DNA from: Brachionus koreanus
Taxonomy: Eukaryota > Rotifera > Eurotatoria > Ploima > Brachionidae
Direction: 5' to 3'
DNA length: 47,030 nucleotides
NCBI GenBank assembly: GCA_016987375.1
Contig: PJRA01000244.1
Span: 4,193-51,222, forward strand
Under the pieces are notes generated by a model. It was not told the origin of the DNA, did no database searches, and was given only the letters and a program-made list of their open reading frames with translations. Both the position numbers and the translations under genes were made by a program. Shown one piece after another: positions 21,022 to 30,766 of the stretch; position 1 is the first letter of the stretch, and each line of letters opens with the position of its first letter.

Positions 21022-22532
21022 TTATTTCTTTGTTTTTCTCAATTTACAATGTTTGAACTTGTTGCTATACTTGTTCTTTGCTAGCATAAGCTCTAAAATC
21101 AATTTAAAAAGATTAATAACTAAAATTTTATTTTTTCATTTTTTAATAAAATATTAAAGAAAAGAAAATTTACGTCTCAATTTGACCAGATTTCGAATAC
21201 GCGCCTCATATTTTATCCTCAAATTTCTTTCGTTCAATAAACTCTTTTCCAAATTCACTTAAATCACAAGATCAAACATAAACAAAACAAAACAAAACAA
21301 AGAAAAAAATAAAAGTCAAATATGCGAAAATTTACGTTTTGTTTGTCGTAAATTTGACTCCAGTACCAAAACACTAGTTGTTAAATACTCGATTCTGTGT
21401 ATTAGTTGTTGATTTAGAAATATCAAAGACGCATTTGCGTTCGCTTTAAATTGAAATGTTTTTGGTTCGTCATCGTCTTTTCTAATCAAGTTCTCTACTG
21501 ATAATGGATTTTTGCACTTGATTGCTTCTGACGCTGACAGACGAGAACTTGACGAAGACGAAGAAGTGGGCGAAGACGCGTTTGAATTAGAGCCATATTC
21601 GTCTCTATAATTAGTCTTGACTGAAAAATCTTTTTTTTTATTTAATAAAAAATAAATTAATTTTTCTATTTTTCTATTTTATTTATTTTCTTTTAATTTG
21701 TTTGTTAGCTAATTTAAAACATGAAAAAATCTAACCTGAAGTCCTGACTGAATTTTTGCACGAATTGTCTTCACTACTTTCAGCTCTTTGATTTTTGATT
21801 AAAAAAAAAAAACATAATTTGAAAGCCAAGTCGGAAATTAGAAAAAAATGAAAAAAAACTAAAATTACTTTTTTTGCACCAAATTGCCAAAATAAGCTAA
21901 GCTCAATTGGTTGCATTGGTCCAAGTTTTTTCTCGAGTCGTCCGACGACTCGCTCTCCCCTCGGGACACATTAGCCCGCTTAGGCGGTCTGCCTGGTCTC
22001 GATCTAAGACAAAAAGAAAAAAATTATCTATTTTAAAATTTAATTAAAAAAATTTTTTCAATTTATTCTACCCAGAATTAGTGCAATCATCGTAAAGAGT
22101 GTCAAATTCACTTGGAGCAATTAGTTTGCATCGGTTGACCCCGGGCTGGATGGCACCTAGTCCGCGCAATATTCTCACTTGTTCAACATTGCACACAATG
22201 GGCACAATGTCTAGGCGTTTCAATTTGGTGTATACTGTGTGAAGTCCGCCGACCAAATTTTTCAAAAAAAGCTCAAATGCTTGTGGAAGACAAATGAGCA
22301 GTTTGTTCTCGACTGCAAACGATGCCACATGACAGTTTCTGTATTGGATTATTTTGCAGCGGTTGTTGTCGGGCGTGTTGCGCGCAATTGGTGCCGAGCA
22401 CTCATAGCTTAGCTGCGATTGAGATATGGGACTAGTAAAGTTGCTGTCACACTTGAGCAAATGAGTCGGTGGAGGAACATCATCGTCCACCTGAATGTAC
22501 ACATCGTCTTCGTCCTCGACTCGCTTCAGCAT
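21022..22532 (-). CDS. dac (DACH): Dachshund-family transcriptional cofactor (compact, six exons)
   Basis: Exons: 22532-22072, 22003-21869, 21785-21736, 21620-21336, 21257-21174 and 21092-21022. Introns are 68-115 bp with GT/AG ends and all phases agree, giving 361 residues. Residues about 57-150 are the Ski/Sno/Dac domain (DACHbox-N): NRCKIIQYR, then LICLPQAFELFLKNLVGGLH, TVYTKLKRLDIVPIVCNVEQ and VLRGLGAIQPGVNRCKLI-like sequence, almost unchanged from flies and vertebrates. SRPGRPPKR follows across intron 1, as in DACH1. The C-terminal part (exons 4-6) is a charged helical region (SVENLIRK, NLEKSLLNERNLRIKYEARI) taken as a shortened DACHbox-C coiled coil. Dachshund acts in the nucleus with Six/Eya in retinal-determination and appendage networks. 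The protein is half the usual size. The ATG at 22532 may be preceded by a spliced 5' UTR (AG at 22575). Confidence 0.93.
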
Positions 22533-23000
22533 TTTCTTCTTTTTTTTGTTTGCTTTAAGTTCTCTAAATTAATTAATTAGATGCTTAAATTTTGCATAGC
22601 CAAATGGTTTTTTAGAAAGCCAAGAACAAAATAAAAATAAAAAAGCCAAAATTAAATAATATATTTAATTGGTGAATATTTTAAATGAAAAAAAAATTTA
22701 TATAAAAAAAATATTTTTATTTCTATTGGATTTTGGTTGTTGAGCGAATGAGAAAATTTGCTTAAAAGATAAAATATGAGTATATCCAATTGAGTTAAGA
22801 CAAAGGAGGAGTCTAAATGTTAGACTAGAAAAATTTTTATATTTTTGCATTTTTTTTTGCTTATCTGTAATTCTCCAAGTTAACATTTAAGCTAACAAGA
22901 CACATTAATTATAGCGGCAGAGCTTAGAAAAAAAAAATAAGTAGATAAAGCCGAGTAATGATGCCAGTAAATTTGTTCTTCTTGTACTAAGAAATAAATT

Positions 23001-23072
23001 CAACTAAAAGTCGAAATTTATACGCTCAGAATGATAGATTAAATCGCGGCGTATAGATTTCGCTATTAGGTG
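23001..23072 (+). ncRNA. MicroRNA-like hairpin, candidate
   Basis: The 25 nt at 23001-23025 pair with the 24 nt at 23049-23072 across a 23-nt loop. There are 21 Watson-Crick pairs, one G-U pair, two mismatches and one bulge. The inner 14 pairs (23012-23025 with 23049-23062) include only the G-U. Stem length, a few mismatches and loop size fit a pre-miRNA. The plus strand folds better than the minus strand because the G-U would become A-C. It lies about 470 bp upstream of the Dachshund start codon, antisense to it. No known miRNA seed was recognised. Confidence 0.4.
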
Positions 23073-23381
23073 TACACTTATAAACAAAATCTTCAACACA
23101 ATATCATTTTTAGTGAGTAATAACAATCAACGTATTAATTTACTTTAAATATTTGAATTTTGTTTGTTTAAAGAAACAAAAAAGAAAAAAAAGTACTGTT
23201 TGGAGAGTTTGTGTAAATCACTTAAAGTCTCTGACTGAATCACTTGAGCTCTCTCTTCTAGATTAAGTTTGAAGGTTGTTTTTAACTTGAGAATCAACAG
23301 TCAATAGAAAAAAAAAGAGAAAAAAGTTGGTGTGTACGCAAAAATCAATTAGCGTACAAATATTGAGATATGATAGATGGA

Positions 23382-23400
23382 AAGAGAGAGAGAGAGAGAG
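23382..23400. repeat. (AG)n microsatellite
   Basis: Nineteen bases of uninterrupted AG dinucleotide repeat upstream of Dachshund. Confidence 0.85.
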
Positions 23401-26400
23401 TCTTATTTAAATAAGCGTTGTCACTAGTGTGCAAATGGTGGCCCAATATTAAGCAAATATTTTAGGCTCTAAGTGCTCGGTTTTTGTTTGTAAATTTCCG
23501 CTTCAAACAATTTAACTTTTCTCTAAAATCAAAATAAAAATAAACATAGAATAAAACATTTTATTTGTAAAATTTATTTGATAAAAAAATTGATCTTTGA
23601 ATTTATTTTGAACATATTTTCGCTAACCCAGATGCTTGACTAGAATTTTTTCAAATTAACACCATGAACAAAATAATCAAAATAAAATACAAAACCAAAA
23701 TTTAAAATAATCACTTAAGATGACTTTAAAAAAATGTCATCTTCGATAACACTCATTTTATAAATTTTTTCTACAACATTTCAACAATTATTTAACTTGA
23801 ATATTTTGATGTAGTCTTTTTTCTTAATAATTTCCTTATTATTAGTATTTAGGATTTTTTTTTAAATCAATCTTTTTTGATTGTCTCAATCATACAATTT
23901 TTGTAAACAAATCTTATTTATATCCACTATTAAAAATTTATTTAGTTAAAACTTTACCTATAATTAAAAATAGATAAAAAACTTGTTTTAGATCCATTGC
24001 TTTTTCTAATTTTTGTTGATGATTTTTATTTAAAAATGATACAACAATTAGTATCTATGATAAAGACCTCGAATCAGCTTTACTAAAATAAAATGTAACA
24101 ACAAAAAGTTTAAAAATGGTGTATTTTTTACAAAATTGATATAAATTGGTCTAAAACATTTTGCATGATTTTTGAAAATAAAAAAAAATTTGTATCTATG
24201 TTAGATGATGAAGCATTATTATTGATCACGATCTTAGCTTTACAAAACTTGCATCTAATTTATCACTTCAAATTAATCAGAAATTAGTTTCAATAAAACG
24301 AATTTTCTATTTTTCTACTTCAGTTTTTTTTAATAGTTTATTTAATATTTAAAATATATAGCTTTGAGCAATAAAACTCCTTTCGCTATTGGTATTTAAA
24401 ATTAAAAAAAAGTATCTATAAAAAAGTTATATTAAATTAATTAGATTAATTAGAATTTGAAAAAGAAATTAGAAATGTTACAGAAAAACTGTTGTCCATT
24501 AGAAGAGCTCATTTGAGACTTTAAAAAGTAAGGTTTTAAGTTCAGAACTTGTTGAGCTTTCAACTTTTCAGTAAAGGTTTAATAAATAAATTAGCTAAGA
24601 GTTATTGTATCTCTATCATTAAACTATTGATCGTAAAGCTTGAAATGAACAGTTTTAATGTACTAAATAAATCTTTAAAGAGATCTTAATTCTTTTCAAC
24701 ACATAATTTTTTGAAGAGATGCTAACTTTCTCTTACAAAAGTTTTCTTTATTGCAATTTTCCCCTTAATCTAAAAGAAATAAAAAATAAAAATAAAAATT
24801 TTGATAAATTTTATATAAATAAATAAATAAATAAATGATTTTAATAAATGAAGTGCTATTCAGTCACTAGTCACTAACTTTTTGCATATTTTCAAAATTC
24901 AATATTAAAATTAACTTGAATAAATAATTGAATATTTTTTTTAAATTTATCTTTGATTTTTAATGTATTATATTATAATTTATTTTCAATATTAACAGCT
25001 ATTTCACTAAATTCACTCAATTTTTGTCTAGTAGTTTATGTCAGCAACTTCTAATGTTGTCTCAAGTTTTAATGCGGCATCAAGATCTGATAATTATATA
25101 AAAATTGAAAATTTGATGAATTTTAATATTTTATTAGTTAAACTAACTTTTTTATTTGTTGAAAAGAATTTAATATAATATTTCTAATAGTTTCAACATG
25201 GTACAGTCATAGATGTCTTGTTAATTCTATTCGAAAAAGCAAATACCAAAAAATTCAACAAATTTCGATTTTAATTTTAAAATAGTTTTATTGAAATGTT
25301 TAAAATGCACTTATCCAAGTTTTTTCATCCATCAATTATAAACAATAATAATCAATAAACATCTCTAAAGCAACTATTGAGAAATGAAAATTTTGTTTTT
25401 TTTCCGAGACGTAAAAACTATTAAAGTCTTAAATCAGATAATGCTTAATTGTTTAGAGTTCTGTTGGCTTATTAAAAGATGTATTATATCTAAATAACTA
25501 TAAATTTTTGATAAGGACCCTTAGGATAAATTCAAAATTTAGTATAATTCCATAAGGCATTTCATTTTTTAAATATACTTAGAAGATAAATTTAATTTTA
25601 AAATAAAAAAAATAACTTTTCATTTTCAACAATCAACAATTGCTCTATGAATCAATTGATTCAATATTTTAAAAAAATTAACATCATTTTAACGGGTTTA
25701 TTAAAAAATAATCAAATTTTTACATTAAATAAATGCTTAAAGATTTTATTTATTTATTTTGTTTGATTTGAAATTCTCAAACTATTTAACAACTATTAAG
25801 CATCATATCTAAATTATATAAATATATATATAAATTTTTAATAATTTTGGCATTTTATAGCCCGGGACAGTTCAGAGTGGATTATATCCGTCTTTTCAGT
25901 CCTAATGTCTGAGGGTAGAATTAGTAAATTTTACAATAATCATAAAAAGGTTAAATTGATTTTGTTGAAAAATTAAAAACAAAAATATAAATGAAAAAAA
26001 CAATGATTACATGAATTTGAAAAAAAATAATAAAATAGACGGAAAGAGAAAAAAAAAACTTTAAATGAAAGACTGCATAGATTGTGTATTTGTATATATA
26101 CATCAAAATAAAAAACTCTAAATTTCGTAAAAAAGTGCATAAAATAAGTGATATATCATACTAGTATTGGAATTTTCTTGATTCCCAAGGACAATTTTGG
26201 GTCAGAGTATGCCACATGTGGGTAAGGGAAAAATAAGAAAAAAAAATCCAGAAAGCATTATTATTTTCGAAAAATAAACAAAATTCTGTATTAGAATGCA
26301 AATTTTCATAATTCTATCGCTATCAAACCATATTTTTTTTCTAATTGAAGTTTCACACAAGCATTATTGGGCATTCGTTACTTAAAATTTAACCAAATCA

Positions 26401-26641
26401 TTGTTTTATTGAACTGAAAATTATTTTTTAGAATTGCAGTACTATCCCAGATGACATTGTTTAATTCTTGAATATAAAAATTTGATCAAAAAAAAATTAA
26501 TTTTGTTGAATGCTTTATTATCTAATCTTTGATTATTTGATAAATAAATTAAGTCAAATCGAAATACTTAAATTTTTTTAAAAGAATAAATATAAGAAAT
26601 AGTATAATCAATTTGTTTTTAGGAAATATAAAGTATGAAAT

Positions 26642-27469
26642 TTATAATTCCACATCACGCCATTCTTTCCAATACTCTTCTTTGATCTTTTTAAAATGAC
26701 GAACTAGACTAGGACAAAATTTGACTACAAATTGTCTCAAGGGTCCTTTATCAAAATAAACCAATTGGGCTACAAAGCAGAACAACACAACGTCTTCATT
26801 GCTTATATTGTCTCCGAATAGATAATTTTTGCCATTCAAAAAATTTTCCAATGCTTCTAAATCTTGTTTGCCAATGTGATAGACTTCTTCGGCAGTATGT
26901 CGGCCGTAGCCTTGAACGCTGAGCGCCTTTCTAAGTCTTGGCTTGAACAATTTAAAAACAAGATAAGGCATGCCAATATCGGATGCTTTACCAAACATAA
27001 ATCTATGATAATACATGCTCCATTTAAAGCTCTCTTCTAGCAATTTAAAAAAGCCTCTGGCTATTGCCTGATCAGTTGTGCTCAATGCAAAAGTAAATGG
27101 CTTATCGAATTTTTTGGACAAATGTTCAATAATGAACTGAGAATCGTGGTATTCTTCTCCATTTAGAGTTATATAGGGCAATTGTCCTTGTTGTGAACGA
27201 TCAAAATAAGAATATTCATTCTGATACTTGAGACCAGAAACGCGCAACCAAGTTTCTAATTTCAAGCAAGGAACTGAAAGAGACGGCTTTGATTTACTTG
27301 ATGGAAATTGATGAAGAATAACCACGTCATTTGGATACGATTTTTGCTTTTGATTTCTTTTGTATTTAAAATAGAATCGTAAAGCTAGTCGAAATAAGTA
27401 GTAGCTTGTGACTCCAAATGCAATTTTTTTTAGTGTATCATTGCTGGGTGCTTCTATGGTAAGCTGCAT
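26642..27469 (-). CDS. FAXC (fax): FAXC / failed axon connections family protein (metaxin-like GST fold)
   Basis: Single exon. The first ATG (27469) gives 275 residues starting MQLTIEAPSN. An N-terminal hydrophobic stretch (about 15-35, FGVTSYYLFRLALRFYF) could anchor it in a membrane. A thioredoxin-like GST-N domain follows: VVILHQFPSSKSKPSLSVPC, LKLETWLRVSGLKYQNEY, then GQLPYITLNGEEYHDSQFII and EHLSKKF. The helical GST-C part covers about 130-270 and includes NYLFGDNISNEDVVLFCFVA. The order P-S-L-S-P/V-x-C-L-K-L-E-T is the hallmark of the fax/CDR-ERP/metaxin-like group rather than true glutathione transferases. fax acts in axonal development in flies. Adjacent genes give no functional context. 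The gene appears intact and intronless. Confidence 0.85.
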   Translation of the reverse strand: MQLTIEAPSNDTLKKIAFGVTSYYLFRLALRFYFKYKRNQKQKSYPNDVVILHQFPSSKSKPSLSVPCLKLETWLRVSGLKYQNEYSYFDRSQQGQLPYITLNGEEYHDSQFIIEHLSKKFDKPFTFALSTTDQAIARGFFKLLEESFKWSMYYHRFMFGKASDIGMPYLVFKLFKPRLRKALSVQGYGRHTAEEVYHIGKQDLEALENFLNGKNYLFGDNISNEDVVLFCFVAQLVYFDKGPLRQFVVKFCPSLVRHFKKIKEEYWKEWRDVEL

Positions 27470-27989
27470 TTTTTTTTTCAAAAAAAAAGATTAAAATTTT
27501 CAAATAAAAAAAATGCTGAATAATTTAATCAAAGCGTCTTATGTAAATGTGATAAAAATAGATGAATATTTTGCATTGAAAATAATATCCATAGCAATAA
27601 TAATATTTTAATTTAGTAAATTTTTGCTATCAATTCACAATATATTCTTTTCTTTTTTTTTTTCTATTTATAATAGAAAGCTTGATAAAGCTTAGAAATT
27701 ATTTAATTTTATTATTAACAAAATTTAAAAAATAACTTTTTTTTTTTAAATGAAATTTAAACTAAAAATTAAATTTATTATTAATTTGATTTATTATTAA
27801 TTAAAATAAAAAAATTTAATTGATAAATTTTTTTTTTCAAGAAGTCGTGTAATGACTTCAAAGAAGCTTCACAATATAAAAGATTATTTTTCATTAATTA
27901 TATGTCCTTGATTATTAATAACTTGATTCTTCCTAAAGAAACAGTTCTCTTTATTTTCTGATCAAATCCAAATTTTAAAAATGTAAATA

Positions 27990-29707
27990 TGTAGTATCAG
28001 GTATCCCAATACAATTATTAAAAGGATTGAGTGAAAAAATTTCTCCTATCCTTCTGGAAATCTTTAATAATTGTTTGACTTCTAGTCAGATTTCAGATGA
28101 ATGGAAAACCGCTCTTGTTACACCTTTATTTAAAAATAAAAGCAAATATAGGGGTATTAGTGTTCTGCCATAAATGTAAAAAATCTTTGAACGGTAACTA
28201 GCATCTCAAATATCAAAGTATTTCGAAGCCAACAAGATTTTTTTCTCAGGACAACATGGTTTCAGGAAAAATTTTTCTTGTGAAACTGCTCTACATGAGC
28301 TAATTTCTGATTTAAACGAAATTCGAGATAACAAATCAAAAGCTATTTTGCTTTTTATCGATTTTAAAAAAGCGTTTGATATTGTGGATACTGATCTATT
28401 ACTTTCAAAGTTGTTTCATTATGGTTTTGATAAAACCAGTTTGAACCTAATTAAGAATAATTTTTTTAATCGAAGTCAAATTGTAAAAATAGGAAAATAT
28501 CGATCAGGGGTTGAGAAGATCAAGCTAGGTGTACCGCAAGGTTCCGTTCTTGGCTTGGCCCTATTCTTCCTTTTTTTATAAATGACTTGCCAATGTATTT
28601 AGCTAATCTTAAATCGAAATTATTTGCTGATGATACAACAATTTATTCTGATCACTTTAATCTTGAGGATTTAATAACAGAATTTTCTCGAAATATTCGC
28701 CGTCCCTTTGAATGGTGTAACTTTAATTGTATAGATATCAATTGGTCAAAGACTTTTTGTATGTTTATTACAAATAAACGAGTTAAAATACCTGAATGTC
28801 TTGTACTTGAAAGTATTAAAATTGAAGTGATCACGAAATATAAACTACTTGGAGTAACTATTGATTCAAAACTAGAATTTGGCCAACATGTAACTGAATT
28901 TCGGAAGCTTATTATTAACTATAGACTCTTTTCTATTAAAAAACTTTTTAAAACTTTTATCCTTCCTTATTTTGATTATTGTCTTTCTTTAATTATTTAC
29001 TTTCACAAGTCTAGTATACAAAGACTAGCTAATTGTTATTATCTTTGTTTATTTAAGCTGTTTAATTTTAAATTTTCATCTGATGATCTTGTTGTTATTA
29101 ATGAACACCTAAAAAAATATAAACTATTCAGCTTTCATCAGAGAATTTTTTTTTAGATTGGGACTTTATTCATTCAAGGTTTTCTAATCTCAAAATCCTC
29201 CAATTTTAGCAGAGCAACTAGAAACAAATGCAGTGAGAAATTTACCATATGAATTAAGGAACAAGACTCATCTTATTGAACCAACTTCACAGCGAAAATT
29301 TGGCGAAACAACATTCGGATATTTTTTTACTAAATTTATTAATAGTTTTTTCCTAAAAAAATTTAAATCGAATATAAATATTTTCTCTTTTTAAAAAAAT
29401 TTTTATATCAAAATTTGAACACAATGATAACTAAATTTTTATCAATTAATGAAAGATTTAGATTTATAATTAAATTTTTTTATTTCTAATTTTTATTTAA
29501 ATTAATAAATATTCTTACTTTTATATTACAAATTATTTGTAATTATGTTTTTACATTTTATTTTTATTTTTTCCTTTTTTTTATAGTGGGTTCCATGATA
29601 AAATTATTATGGAGCCCTTAACTTAAAAAGTTAACTGGTAAACAAATACCAGATAGACGATTGTCTTTTTTAACTTTTGTTCACATTTAATAAATAAATA
29701 AATAAAT
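27990..29707 (+). mobile_element. Non-LTR retrotransposon relic with 3' UTR and (TAAA)n tail
   Basis: Reverse-transcriptase blocks appear in order: LTSSQISDEWKTALVTPLFK near 28076, QHGFRKNFSCETALHEL near 28250, AILLFIDFKKAFDIVDTDLL near 28342, LGVPQGSVLG near 28527, the catalytic LFADDTTIY near 28620, and a C-terminal LPYELRNKTH block near 29245, ending at a stop about 29394. Inactivating changes include stops near 28171 and 28200 and frameshifts after VPQGSVLG and near 29156. The first catalytic Asp (FIDF) and the FADD pair are intact. The 5' part, including any endonuclease, is absent. A 3' UTR with three hairpins ends in (TAAA)n at 29689-29707, as in CR1/jockey-like elements. Clade is not assigned. 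Confidence 0.9.
29588..29652 (+). repeat. Three tandem hairpins in the LINE 3' UTR
   Basis: Stem 1: 29588-29601 pairs with 29604-29617 (GGGTTCCATG.../...ATGGAGCCC), the only imperfections being G-U pairs; the innermost pairs must open as the loop. Stem 2: TTAACTT 29618-29624 with AAGTTAA 29628-29634. Stem 3: CTGGTA 29635-29640 with TACCAG 29647-29652. They abut one another directly. Confidence 0.8.
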
Positions 29708-29769
29708 GAATTTTGGTCAAAAATTTTACTTTGCCCTCGCAAATAGTATCCAGTATAAATATATATTTT

Positions 29770-30430
29770 ATTGTACAAGCATATATTGTGTCTTGTTCGT
29801 GCTAGGCTCCTCGCGATCAACCAATTTGGATTCATAACTGGTAGATACTGGTAGATACAGCACCGATATATTGATTTTGGCATTAGAGGAAGAGCTATAG
29901 ACAGTGTTCATCATAAAGTGATAGGAATTTTATTCGACTTCGCCAAGGCATTCGAACAAATCATTATCAAGATCGAGTCTATGTTTCCTAAATGGCTAAT
30001 CACTTGGATTGCAACCAGGCTATCACATTGTAAGCAATGCGATGTACGCGATGCACGTGACGTTTGTGTTATTTAGGACAGTGTTCGGTATTAATGAGTG
30101 GCTGCCTCTTGAAGTTGTTTATTGGAATTAAGTACGCATATGTCATTCTAGTTTAGATTGTAGATAACAAATTTGGCGACCTTTCTCAGAAGATAGTAGA
30201 TTTTGTACAATACTGGTGTTTTGAAAATAAAATGCGCTTGAATGTGGGCAAGTGCAAAATGATCTGCATCAATCACTCGCATGTAATTGACATAAGTGTT
30301 CCCACTGTCTATTTGATCGGTCAAATTCTTGAGGCAGTCAAGTCCTATAAATACCTCGAGTTTAAATTCTCTGATTCGCTTGAGCTCGATCTAGAATGGA
30401 AGCGCGCCTTACTTTATTTAATTTCAAAAC
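29770..30430 (+). mobile_element. Second, older non-LTR retrotransposon relic
   Basis: It lies directly downstream of the previous element's tail. Broken RT sequence is readable: INQFGFITGR near 29818, VDTAPIY near 29849, IDSVHHKVIGILFDFAKAFE near 29897 (motif A, FDFAKAFE), then FVQYWCFENKMRLNVGKCKM near 30205 and VKSYKYLEFKFSDSLELDLE near 30337. Motifs B and C are eroded, and several stops and frameshifts are present. Its wording differs from the upstream relic, so it is a separate family or a much older copy. Confidence 0.8.
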
Positions 30431-30766
30431 TATTTTTTAATTTGGATTTTTTTAATAATAAGAAGAATTTAATTGTTTTTAATCAAAAATTTGAATTAAG
30501 CAAAAATATATTTATTTTCTATTTTAGAATTGAAATTTTTTAATTTTTTTTTTTTCAATTAAACAAGATATTATATTTTCATATTTGGAATGTATATTTG
30601 GACACAAAATTTGAAAAATATATTTAATTTCACGTTTATTTTCTAAGAAATATCATACTGTTTGTAATTGAAGAATGATATTCTGTAGTTAATTTAAAAT
30701 ATTAAATAAAAAAAAAACGCTAAAAATTGGTCGAGAATATAAAATTTTTTTTCCTAAATAAAAAAA

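Larger units (their letters stand above)
22533..26641. other. 4.1-kb gene-free region upstream of Dachshund
   Basis: Apart from the hairpin at 23001-23072 and an (AG)9 tract at 23382-23400, it contains no coding-like frame. Isolated GC-richer islands occur at 25858-25915 (GCCCGGGACAGTTCAG...) and 26170-26235, the latter with CCCAA/TTGGG and CCACATGTGG inverted repeats. As the region upstream of a developmental regulator it is a place to expect enhancers, but none can be named. Confidence 0.5.
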
